From contig NZ_JAMBOJ010000026.1 of the NCBI RefSeq assembly GCF_023715565.1, positions 1 through 64,000 on the forward strand: a stretch of 64,000 nt of DNA. Direction: 5' to 3'. The DNA is from Cytobacillus firmus (lineage in GTDB: Bacteria > Bacillota > Bacilli > Bacillales > Cytobacillaceae). This document shows, piece by piece, positions 1-7,797 of this stretch (the stretch's first letter is position 1; each line of letters begins with the position of its first letter). The position numbers and the translations under genes were made by a program. The notes beneath the pieces were generated by a model. It ran no database searches and was not told the origin of the DNA. It saw only the letters and a list, made by a program, of their open reading frames with translations.

Positions 1-52
1 TATGGTAACTTAATTGTATCAGAAGTGGTCCTTATTTTTCTCAAAAACAATC

Positions 53-95
53 AAAGCCGGTGACATTTTACTCGTCGTAAAATGTCACCGGCTTT
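53..95. terminator. Strong bidirectional stem-loop terminator
   Basis: An 18-bp perfect inverted repeat (53-70 and 78-95) encloses a 7-nt loop and is flanked by T-rich sequence on both sides. It lies just downstream of the minus-strand germination operon and probably also ends a plus-strand gene left of the window. Confidence 0.85.
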
Positions 96-138
96 TTCAT
101 TTCAGAGGTGGGTTTTGTCCCAGCCTCCAACAGTATTC

Positions 139-1254
139 TTAACGCTTATAATTAACACTTTTCTCAATCATAATATCAACTTTAATCTTTTCAACAGAAC
201 TAAGATCAAACGATTGGATTTCATGAAGGCTCCAGGTATTTAGATAATACCGATAAGCAGGTTCACTAATATTCAGCAAATCAGCTTGGAGTTCACCGCC
301 TTTCTCCAGCGTTTTTCGGATTTGCCGTTTTACTTTTTTGTTTAGCTCTTTTTCAATTTCATCTATGCTCAAACTTTCCTCATTTTGAATTAGCTGAGCT
401 TTCCCTTTTACTATTAATTCATAAGCAGGTCTAGTGCCTTCCAGGACATTCACTGACTTTCTGGGCTTAGTAATCATGACACTCGCTTTTTCGTCAAAAA
501 GGGTAAGAGGGATTCTCACAGCCTCATTGGCAGTCCATTTTACGCCGGTCAAATCCTCTTTAGGAACGTAACCTTTATACTGCTGGTTTGAAATGACAAA
601 GCCACCCATGATTGCTGCTATCTTCTTTTTGTCTTTTCCTTCTGTGAAATGCGTATCATTTATCATTATCTCAGGAACGATATAAGACCCCACGGGCTCA
701 TAATATGTGGAAATGAATTTATTGTACTTTTGAACAGGTAGGATATAGTTGCTATGGGTCAATTCCTCCGGGTTATGAAGGACTGTAAATAACGATGAGT
801 AATTAAAAAAACTTTCGCTATTCAAGATATCTTTCATGGACTGCTTTGTTCCAAAAAAATTGGAATTATACCGCAAGAAATGATCTTGCCCGATATACTC
901 AATAACCGATTTTAGTTGTTCCTTAAGGGCATTTTCACTTAGAATAATTGTTTCAACATGACCAAAAAAGAGCGGGTATGCTGATTTTCGTTCAACTTTG
1001 CTTATGGCTGACTGAATGGTCTTTCCTTTTGCTTTCGCAATAGTATTCGGAACGGCCTTTATAGAACTTGCACCTTCCTGTTTAGCGATATTGCCAAAAT
1101 TCAATGCTTGCAAATAGACAGTAAATTCATCCTCGGTGTAATCAATGCCAACAGCTGTCACATAAACCTGACCCTGTATATCTTTTCTCCCCCAGCATCC
1201 CGTTAATCCCAAAAGCAATCCAATGATCATCATGATTAATAGGATCTTTCTCAT
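139..1254 (-). CDS. Ger(x)C-family spore germination lipoprotein (receptor C subunit)
   Basis: This is the 371-aa C subunit of a GerA-type nutrient germinant receptor in the inner spore membrane. The N-terminus is a lipoprotein signal: hydrophobic residues 4-18, then LTGCW with the lipidated Cys near residue 20. The rest matches the GerAC family in length and character. The start follows an AAGGAG ribosome binding site that overlaps the stop of the upstream A subunit, and the genes are 3 bp apart. It is the last gene of a B-A-C operon. Subunit identity is secure, but the germinant cannot be read from sequence. Confidence 0.93.
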   Translation of the reverse strand: MRKILLIMMIIGLLLGLTGCWGRKDIQGQVYVTAVGIDYTEDEFTVYLQALNFGNIAKQEGASSIKAVPNTIAKAKGKTIQSAISKVERKSAYPLFFGHVETIILSENALKEQLKSVIEYIGQDHFLRYNSNFFGTKQSMKDILNSESFFNYSSLFTVLHNPEELTHSNYILPVQKYNKFISTYYEPVGSYIVPEIMINDTHFTEGKDKKKIAAIMGGFVISNQQYKGYVPKEDLTGVKWTANEAVRIPLTLFDEKASVMITKPRKSVNVLEGTRPAYELIVKGKAQLIQNEESLSIDEIEKELNKKVKRQIRKTLEKGGELQADLLNISEPAYRYYLNTWSLHEIQSFDLSSVEKIKVDIMIEKSVNYKR

Positions 1255-1257
1255 ACG

Positions 1258-2715
1258 CTACTCCTTTTGACTGTCATGCCCGAAGAGTTTATGGTTCCGG
1301 CTTTTTCTGGTCAGAAGCTGAAATGGCTGTTTAAAGGCAGACTTGATTCGATCTCTCAAATGAGGTTTGATCAAATATGGAATATAAGGCTGCCCAAAAC
1401 TATCCAGGGAAACCACAGCTGTCAGGATCAGAAACATGGAAATATAGAAGCCGTATATTCCAAAAATAGATGATATAATTAAAACAAAATAGCGGAGGAA
1501 TATAATATTGCCTGAAATGTTTTGATTAATAAGCGTATAGCCGGAAATGACTGTTATCGCAATAATGACTAGACAGGAAGGAGAGGTCAATCCTGCCCGA
1601 ATAGCTGCATCTCCAATAAATAATCCCCCAAGTACTGCTACAGTCTGTCCCACGGCTTTTGGAAGACGGACTCCAGCTTCTTTAAATAATTCAAATAAAA
1701 CAAGCATAAGAAATGTTTCAACTGGAGCCGCCAATGGCAACCCAATTCTCGATACGGATATGGTTGCGATTAGGTGATAAGGAATTTGCTCGAGCTGGAA
1801 CGAAATCAAAGAGATATAGAAGCCGGGTAATAAAATCGTCGTCATGACGGCCGCCATTCTTAACACCCTTATAAAGCTTATATAAAAAAAGCTGTCGTGA
1901 AGATCTTCGGGTGAGTAGAGCAGATTATAAAATGAAATAGGGCCATACAAACATGTTGGATTTCCATCCACTAAAATGACGAAGTATCCTTGTGTTAAGA
2001 CATACACAGAGAAATCAGGCCTGCCTGAGTTGTCCATCAACGGAAACAGAGAAAATGTTTTATCATATAATAATTCTTCGATTTCAGCTGTGCTCTGTAC
2101 GATGTCAATTTCAATGTTGTCGAGTCTTTTTTTTACTTCTTCAAGAACTCTGGGCTTTATTTTGTTATCCATATAAAGTAAGTTGATTTTGGTTCTGTTG
2201 ACGTCTCCGACTGTATACTCAATGCTTTTTAAAGAAGAGGACTTCAGTCTTTGCCTAATTAAAGCCATATTATCTGTAAGGCTTTCCACGAATCCATCTC
2301 TGGGACCGCGAATGGAGGTTTCAATATTGGAATCCTCTGGGCTTCTTTTAGGTATACTGGAGACAGATATAAAGAAGATTTCCTTGTTCTCGGGATTCAT
2401 GATCAGCAGTTCACCTGAAAAAAGCTTTTGCTCAATCTCCGTTTTCACATAATCCTTTTCTTCCAGCTGAGTTACTTCTAATTCATTTAACAATTGATTC
2501 TTGTCCAAATATCCATTCTCAAGCATGACATTCTTGATTGCGGGGAATATCACCTCATTCATATATTTTAAATCCACTAAATGGGAGCAATACAGGAAGA
2601 TAAGGGTTTGAACCCCCGGACTTTCTGCATAGGTTTTCTCTCTGATTACCATACCGGCTGAATCCTTAAACCATTCTATTAATTGCTTATCATTTTTAAG
2701 CGGAATTCTTTTCAT
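1258..2715 (-). CDS. GerA-family spore germination protein (receptor A subunit)
   Basis: About 485 aa: the A subunit of the germinant receptor. It has a large soluble N-terminal region (to about residue 290) followed by a membrane region of several hydrophobic segments, including the run around PGFYISLISFQLEQIP, and a basic C-terminal tail. The open frame extends 12 nt further to a GTG at 2727. I prefer the ATG at 2715 because GTGGTG lies 6 nt before it, while the GTG has no usable ribosome binding site. The start overlaps the end of the B subunit gene, consistent with coupled translation. Confidence 0.93.
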   Translation of the reverse strand: MKRIPLKNDKQLIEWFKDSAGMVIREKTYAESPGVQTLIFLYCSHLVDLKYMNEVIFPAIKNVMLENGYLDKNQLLNELEVTQLEEKDYVKTEIEQKLFSGELLIMNPENKEIFFISVSSIPKRSPEDSNIETSIRGPRDGFVESLTDNMALIRQRLKSSSLKSIEYTVGDVNRTKINLLYMDNKIKPRVLEEVKKRLDNIEIDIVQSTAEIEELLYDKTFSLFPLMDNSGRPDFSVYVLTQGYFVILVDGNPTCLYGPISFYNLLYSPEDLHDSFFYISFIRVLRMAAVMTTILLPGFYISLISFQLEQIPYHLIATISVSRIGLPLAAPVETFLMLVLFELFKEAGVRLPKAVGQTVAVLGGLFIGDAAIRAGLTSPSCLVIIAITVISGYTLINQNISGNIIFLRYFVLIISSIFGIYGFYISMFLILTAVVSLDSFGQPYIPYLIKPHLRDRIKSAFKQPFQLLTRKSRNHKLFGHDSQKE

Positions 2716-3787
2716 GTTTTTCACCACTTACTTTAATTAGAATAACGATAAATAGAAGTGCGCAAATTTGAAAGAGTACGCTAAAAGGGAAAAAGTATTG
2801 CTGCAAAAAATAGTAAAAAGAGGTGGCATCCCAATTTACAGTAGCACTTGCGATTAATAGCAGATATAGAATTGGGAGAATCCACTTGTTTTTTGATTGG
2901 AACGATAATAATTTGTTCGCGATAAAAGTAGTCAAGCTAACACGTACAAATGCACCCGAAAGCCATTGGAAGATGGAGAGATAGTCCAGACGGGTAAATT
3001 GGTCACCGATCCGCAAAAGCCTCCATTGCTCATATGCAGGATTTCGCATTTTGGCCGCTTCCTCTACGCCAAATTCCGAGATGGCCCCAACTAATGGGCC
3101 AAATGTTAACAGAGTAAGGATGACTCCTACCAATGCAATCCACTTGAACTTAAGTTTGTCTTTTAGGAAGGGTGTCAGAAATAAAATGGCCGTTATATCG
3201 AACAGGCCTGCACAAGAATAAAAGATCCCTTTGAATAAACCATCTAAGCCATTCTCATAAAGAGGAAAGAGCAACTCGTAATTCTTGTTTTGGAGATTCC
3301 CGGCACCGACAAAAAAACCAAAAAATGAAACAAACGGAATGACAATTAAGGCAATTGCGCTTATCGAACGGATTCCTTTGACTGATGCGTAAAAACAAAT
3401 AATAGAGAAGAGAAGCACAATAACAAAATTCGGGACTTCAAAAGAGTAATTGGTTTTGGCCCAAATTAACGTGAACTTAAGGGTGATGAAGGCGGAAAAC
3501 AAAAAATAGATTCCAAACAAAAAGGAAAAAATGGAATAGATCCATGAAGGCGATCGTCTGCTTTTCATTAGAGTGATCAGATCATATTGAGAATTCATTT
3601 TCTTATAGATATAAAAGATTATCAGGCACCAAAGAGTGACAGGGGCGATACAACAAAGAACACTCAGCCAGGAATCCCTTTTCGCTGTGGAAAGCAGGAT
3701 GGGCAGAATAAGCACATGCACCAGGAATCCCGTAGAAATAATTTGCAGAATATAGATGTGCACGGACTGTATTACTCTCTGATTCAT
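2696..3787 (-). CDS. GerAB/ArcD/ProY-family germination permease (receptor B subunit)
   Basis: 363 aa, almost entirely hydrophobic with about ten membrane segments, matching the APC-superfamily B subunits that bind germinants. It is the first gene of the operon and has an AAAGGTGATC ribosome binding site. The order B-A-C differs from the common A-B-C and A-C-B layouts. The end overlaps the A subunit start by about 20 nt. Germinant receptors are normally transcribed in the forespore by sigma-G. Confidence 0.92.
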   Translation of the reverse strand: MNQRVIQSVHIYILQIISTGFLVHVLILPILLSTAKRDSWLSVLCCIAPVTLWCLIIFYIYKKMNSQYDLITLMKSRRSPSWIYSIFSFLFGIYFLFSAFITLKFTLIWAKTNYSFEVPNFVIVLLFSIICFYASVKGIRSISAIALIVIPFVSFFGFFVGAGNLQNKNYELLFPLYENGLDGLFKGIFYSCAGLFDITAILFLTPFLKDKLKFKWIALVGVILTLLTFGPLVGAISEFGVEEAAKMRNPAYEQWRLLRIGDQFTRLDYLSIFQWLSGAFVRVSLTTFIANKLLSFQSKNKWILPILYLLLIASATVNWDATSFYYFLQQYFFPFSVLFQICALLFIVILIKVSGEKHEKNSA

Positions 3788-3805
3788 TCGATCACCTTTA
3801 AATTC

Positions 3806-3812
3806 TATAATG
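3806..3812 (-). promoter_or_regulatory. Possible sigma-G -10 element of the germination operon
   Basis: Read on the minus strand, the motif is CATTATA, close to the sigma-G -10 consensus CATAMTA, about 20 nt upstream of the B-subunit start. No convincing -35 was found at the correct distance, so this is weak. Confidence 0.25.
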
Positions 3813-3905
3813 TCAGTTCACATATTTTGACCTAGGACTTGTTTAATTATGTAAATTCTTTTTAGGGGAGTAGAAAAAGATTTTTGTGCTTGTGATAGAG
3901 GTATT

Positions 3906-4139
3906 TTAGTCCGTTGCCCCAATTGCCAAAGTAAAGATTCTCCCATTATTCAGCTCACACCAATCTATCCCGTCATATGTTTCCTTATGTCCATACTTAT
4001 TAAAAAAAGCATCCTTGTTATCGAATACTTCCATTAAGCCATTTTCCAGTAGTGTAGTCATTCGAAAAGTATTCAAATTAAAAACGCTGGAGACAGCTAT
4101 TAATTCACCTATATGGACATTGTTAGCAACATTTTTCAT
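3906..4139 (-). CDS. Hypothetical 77-aa protein
   Basis: A 77-aa soluble protein with no recognised family. The start has a strong ribosome binding site, GGGAGAGG, a few bases before ATG, which supports a real gene. There is no signal peptide or membrane segment. It ends with a run of small and hydrophobic residues (GRIFTLAIGATD). It lies 118 bp upstream of, and in the same direction as, the germination operon, so the two could be cotranscribed. Function unknown. Confidence 0.6.
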   Translation of the reverse strand: MKNVANNVHIGELIAVSSVFNLNTFRMTTLLENGLMEVFDNKDAFFNKYGHKETYDGIDWCELNNGRIFTLAIGATD

Positions 4140-4372
4140 AATTTCCTCTCCCTTTTCAGTAAAAATCTGCTCAGATTTACCGTTCTTAATAGAATATCTT
4201 GATGTTTCCTTAACGATTTATTATTAATCTTGTCTGAAGAGATCAATGTATGCGCTGATTCTTCCAACACAATTCAAAAGAAACCTTCTCTAGTGTGAAG
4301 ATATCCTGCAGAGTGCTCAACCTTGAGTTCTCTTTTAATATGTATAGTGAATCGCTACTTGGAGGTTATTAC

Positions 4373-4694
4373 ATGTCAATAAAACCATTATTTTTTGATC
4401 CGGTATTTAAAGACCGAATATGGGGCGGGGAGCAGCTAAGAGACTTTGGCTATGAGCTCCCGTTTAAACAAACTGGCGAGTACTGGGCATTTGCAGCGCA
4501 TAGCCATGGCCAGAGCATTGTGAAGAAAGGAGAATTAAAAGGGTTGACTTTAGGGAAGATATGGGAAAATAACCCTTACCAAGGTACTGGTTAAGCCAGG
4601 TGTTTTCTACTTTGTTCCAAGACATGCAATCGGGGCAGGAATTGTCATTCTGGAAACGCAGCAGAAATGCAAAAATGATTGTTTGCATTTGTAA
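4373..4694 (+). pseudogene. manA: Internally deleted mannose-6-phosphate isomerase relic (manA)
   Basis: An ATG with a GGAGGT ribosome binding site opens a frame that matches the start of type I phosphomannose isomerase (KPLFFDPVFKDRIWGGEQL and GEYWAFAAHSHGQS) for about 70 residues, then hits a stop near 4594. From about 4586, another frame continues with VKPGVFYFVPRHAIGAG and ILETQQ, the conserved strand of the C-terminal cupin. The middle of the roughly 315-aa enzyme, including most metal ligands, is gone. It sits beside a mannoside operon that would yield mannose 6-phosphate, so a working isomerase is presumably elsewhere. Confidence 0.85.
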
Positions 4695-4698
4695 TGAT

Positions 4699-4742
4699 AA
4701 AAGAAGCGGACCATTATCTCATGATAATGGTCCGCTTCTTTT
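4699..4742. terminator. Bidirectional stem-loop terminator
   Basis: A 20-bp perfect inverted repeat (4699-4718 and 4723-4742) with a TCAT loop, A-rich on one side and T-rich on the other. It separates the manA relic from the convergent RpiR regulator gene and serves both strands. Confidence 0.85.
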
Positions 4743-4757
4743 TATACGATGTTGCCT

Positions 4758-5522
4758 TTATTTGCGTTTCTTCTTTGCCTCTAATTCTTTTTTTAAGAAA
4801 ACCTCAAACAAGAGGTCAATCATCATGACAAGCGTCGACCGGGCGGTTAAGTCGTATCCTGCATAGGTTACCCGCTGGACATTTGCACTTAGAGAATACT
4901 CTGTTAAGTTTGAGAGCTGGCTGTCCGGTGAATTTGTGATGGATAATGTTTGCATCGTTTTATATTTGACTTTATCAGCGACTTTGGTAATTGTTTTTGT
5001 TTCTCCGCTCGATGAGATGAAGATTACCATGTCCTTTGGTTCGAGCATGTTCGTCAGGATATCAATGATATGTGACTCGTACACGTATACAGTCGTCTTG
5101 TTCACTTGCATGAATAGCTTGCTGAAGTATTCGCCCATCATTTTGGAAAGGCCGACTGCCACGATGATTACCCGGCTTGATTTCACTATTTGCTCAGCAA
5201 TCTTCTCGATTTCTTCCAGCTGGATGGATTCCAGAGTCTCATTCAAATCGTGCCTGTAGCGTACAAGAGGATTCGTTTCTTCCGGCAGACTCGCATCCTT
5301 GATTCCCCTAAGAATAAACTTCAGTTCCGTAAATCCCTCAAGGCCGAGCTTATGGCACATTCTCACTATTGTCGTCGTACTGACATTGTTTTCCGCAGCC
5401 ATTGCTGTCAGGGACAGTTGCCTGGCCTTTTCCACATTAGACTCGATGTAGTAGAGTACGTGCTTCTCGGCATGTGTGAGTGAGGGAATGGCATGAGCAA
5501 AGTGTTCCGTGATTTTTCCCAT
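4758..5522 (-). CDS. MurR/RpiR-family transcriptional regulator (HTH-SIS)
   Basis: 254 aa. Residues 1-75 form the RpiR helix-turn-helix (SLTAMAAENNVSTTTIVRMC is the recognition region). Residues about 110-240 form a SIS sugar-isomerase fold that normally binds a phosphosugar (VIFISSSGETKT is the ligand loop). It is divergent from the mannosylglycerate-type PTS operon, and a perfect inverted repeat lies between them. It is therefore the likely local regulator, responding to a phosphorylated sugar such as the imported 6-phosphoglycoside. Repressor or activator mode is not determinable. Confidence 0.88.
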   Translation of the reverse strand: MGKITEHFAHAIPSLTHAEKHVLYYIESNVEKARQLSLTAMAAENNVSTTTIVRMCHKLGLEGFTELKFILRGIKDASLPEETNPLVRYRHDLNETLESIQLEEIEKIAEQIVKSSRVIIVAVGLSKMMGEYFSKLFMQVNKTTVYVYESHIIDILTNMLEPKDMVIFISSSGETKTITKVADKVKYKTMQTLSITNSPDSQLSNLTEYSLSANVQRVTYAGYDLTARSTLVMMIDLLFEVFLKKELEAKKKRK

Positions 5523-5610
5523 GGGAGTACCTCTTTTGCGTTGTTTTCCTGATTATATCATACCGATCAGGGCAAGCTAAACTGATCTTATATTCTTTAT
5601 CTGTTCAATG

Positions 5611-5637
5611 TTGTACATTTGTACGCTGAATGTACAA
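5611..5637. promoter_or_regulatory. Perfect inverted repeat, candidate RpiR operator
   Basis: TTGTACATT (5611-5619) and its exact reverse complement AATGTACAA (5629-5637) are separated by 9 nt. The site lies 89 bp from the RpiR start and 117 bp from the PTS start. Its symmetry fits a dimeric HTH regulator. Assignment to this RpiR protein is inference. Confidence 0.6.
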
Positions 5638-5711
5638 CGAGAAGCAGTCGAATCATGTTAAAACTATATTGTAAGCGATTTAAAAAAGACTTTCTTGAAT
5701 CTGAGAATTAT

Positions 5712-5725
5712 TGAAAACGCTATTA
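5712..5725 (+). promoter_or_regulatory. CcpA cre box before the PTS operon
   Basis: TGAAAACGCTATTA matches 13 of 14 positions of the cre consensus TGWAARCGYTWNCW. It ends 28 nt before the PTS start codon, in the leader, a typical place for carbon catabolite repression. A weaker match (TGTAAGCGATTTAA, 5670-5683) lies upstream. Confidence 0.75.
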
Positions 5726-5753
5726 TTGAGAATCAAGAAGAGGAGGGAATGAC

Positions 5754-7715
5754 ATGGAATTAAAGAACATGACTGACAAAAGTCTGCTTTTTTTCGATGT
5801 TGAGTGGGGAACTAAGGAAGATGTGATCCGCAATCTAGTGGACGCGCTTGACCAAAATGGATACCTTGACTCAAAAGAAGAGTATTTCCAAGCTGTAATG
5901 GAAAGGGAGAAAATTTCACCCACAGGCTTTGAAAAAGGGCTTGCGATTCCGCACGGTAAATCTACTGCTGTAAAAAAGGCTGCCTTTGCGGTTGCCCGTC
6001 TGAAAAATAAATTGAATGTATGGGAAAGCATTGACCCTAACAATGAAGTGGAGCTTGTGTTCCTATTGGCGATTCCTGGTGCTGAAGCAGGGTCGACACA
6101 TTTAAGCCTCCTATCTGAATTAAGCACACGCTTAATGAATGAAAGCTACTATCAGCGTTTAATGAACGCAAAAAATGCTGATCAATTCCTGGATGCGATA
6201 GACCAGGTTGAGGAGAAAAAAGCACATTCAGATGAATATACAAAAACGGTACTGGCCATCACGGCCTGCGCGGCAGGTATTGCCCATACGTACATGGCTG
6301 CAGAGGCTTTGGAAAAAGCGGGAAGGGAAATGGGTATCCGTGTAATTACCGAGAAGCAAGGTGCCAATGGACTTGAAGACCAGCATACAAAGGCATTGAT
6401 TGCCGAAGCGGATGCTGTGATCTTCGCAACCGATATCTCTCCAAGAGGAATGGAGCGATTCAATGGGAAGCCTTATGTACAAACAAAGGTTGCAGAACCT
6501 TTAAAGAGCGCCGGGGACATGATCAATCGTGCATTGAACAATCCGGATGGTGTGGTACAGGCATCAGGTGAAGATGGAGATTCCGGCACGGATTCAGGTG
6601 AGAAAAAAGGATTATGGGCGGAAATGTCACAGGCGATCCTGACCGGTATTTCTTACATGATTCCTGTCATTGTTGCGGCAGGTTTGATGATCGGGATTGC
6701 AAAGCTCGGAGCTATGCCATTTGGGTTGTCCGGAGAGATCCACGATCCAAAATATATAGAGCATTCGAATGAATTATTAGTGATTCTGCATCATCTCGAT
6801 AAGTTTGGCGGTCTGATCTTTAAGTTCATGTATCCGATTTTCGGAGCGTTCGTCGCTTATTCACTGGCAGGACGTCCAGGTCTTGTTTCAGGTCTTATCG
6901 GAGGAGCATTCGCAGCCGGCCTGCACTATACATTCTGGGGAATTGAAGATGGAATTCCATCCGGTTTCTTTGGTGCATTGATTCTCGGCTTGGTTGCAGG
7001 TTATGTTTCAAGATTCCTGAATGAAAAAATCAAGCTGCACAAAAACCTGCAGGCTATGAAGCCAATGCTGATTATTCCGGCTATCAGTGTATTAACGATT
7101 TTCTTCCTGAATTTTTACTTTGTAGATCCGGTCTTTGGAGCACTTAATGTAGCAATTAGAAATTATATTGAATCTGCGCAAGGTTCAGGTACATTGTTCT
7201 TATCAGCTGTGATTGCAGCTGCAACGGCATTTGATCTTGGCGGACCTATTAATAAAGCAGCAGGCGCGATAGCGATTGGTCTGGCTGCAGACCAGATCTT
7301 TCCGCTTACTGCACGGGTATTGGCTATTGTCATTCCGCCTATCGGATTAGGACTTGCTACTATTATGGATAAATATGTTGTTGGCAGAAGAGTGTTTGAT
7401 GATAACCTTCGTATCACAGGAAATACATCACTATTGCTTGGATTTATCGCTATTAGTGAAGGAGCCATTCCTTTCATGCTGCGCAACCCGCTGATCACGA
7501 TTCCGCTTAACATTATCGGAGCCATCATCGGTGTTATAACAGCTGTGGCACTTGGAGCCGTTCAATGGTATCCACTGCCTGCTGTATGGGGCTGGCCGTT
7601 AGTAGAGAATTTCTGGGCTTATTTTGCCGGACTTCTTGCCGGCGCATTATTCATTGCACTAAGCAATATATTCATACGCTTCGCACTTATTAAGCGACAA
7701 GAAGCAGCTAAGTAA
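5754..7715 (+). CDS. mngA: PTS fructose-family EIIABC permease, probably 2-O-mannosylglycerate-specific
   Basis: 653 aa with all three domains in one chain. EIIA spans about 1-150 with phospho-His in LAIPHGKS (His67). EIIB spans about 165-265 with phospho-Cys in AITACAAGIAHTYMA (Cys172). The EIIC membrane domain runs from about 285 to 650. Length and order match E. coli MngA, which imports mannosylglycerate as the 6-phospho derivative. The neighbouring GH38 mannosidase and glycerate kinase support that substrate. A strong AGGAGGG ribosome binding site precedes the ATG. A simple fructose permease is the alternative, made less likely by context. Confidence 0.85.
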   Translation: MELKNMTDKSLLFFDVEWGTKEDVIRNLVDALDQNGYLDSKEEYFQAVMEREKISPTGFEKGLAIPHGKSTAVKKAAFAVARLKNKLNVWESIDPNNEVELVFLLAIPGAEAGSTHLSLLSELSTRLMNESYYQRLMNAKNADQFLDAIDQVEEKKAHSDEYTKTVLAITACAAGIAHTYMAAEALEKAGREMGIRVITEKQGANGLEDQHTKALIAEADAVIFATDISPRGMERFNGKPYVQTKVAEPLKSAGDMINRALNNPDGVVQASGEDGDSGTDSGEKKGLWAEMSQAILTGISYMIPVIVAAGLMIGIAKLGAMPFGLSGEIHDPKYIEHSNELLVILHHLDKFGGLIFKFMYPIFGAFVAYSLAGRPGLVSGLIGGAFAAGLHYTFWGIEDGIPSGFFGALILGLVAGYVSRFLNEKIKLHKNLQAMKPMLIIPAISVLTIFFLNFYFVDPVFGALNVAIRNYIESAQGSGTLFLSAVIAAATAFDLGGPINKAAGAIAIGLAADQIFPLTARVLAIVIPPIGLGLATIMDKYVVGRRVFDDNLRITGNTSLLLGFIAISEGAIPFMLRNPLITIPLNIIGAIIGVITAVALGAVQWYPLPAVWGWPLVENFWAYFAGLLAGALFIALSNIFIRFALIKRQEAAK

Positions 7716-7728
7716 AAAACCGAAAAGG

Positions 7729-7751
7729 GGTGTCTGTCATCAACAGGCACC
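7729..7751 (+). other. Intercistronic stem-loop between PTS and mannosidase genes
   Basis: GGTGTCTG pairs with CAGGCACC (one wobble) across a 7-nt loop in the 82-nt gap between the first two operon genes. There is no clear T-run. It could modulate RNA stability or cause partial termination. Confidence 0.4.
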
Positions 7752-7797
7752 TTCATCTATTTTATATCGACACACACACTGCAGGGAGGCCAGTCAG

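Noticed and set aside
7163-7528. 121-codon minus-strand frame inside the PTS gene
   Set aside because: Shadow of the EIIC coding sequence, no start signal.
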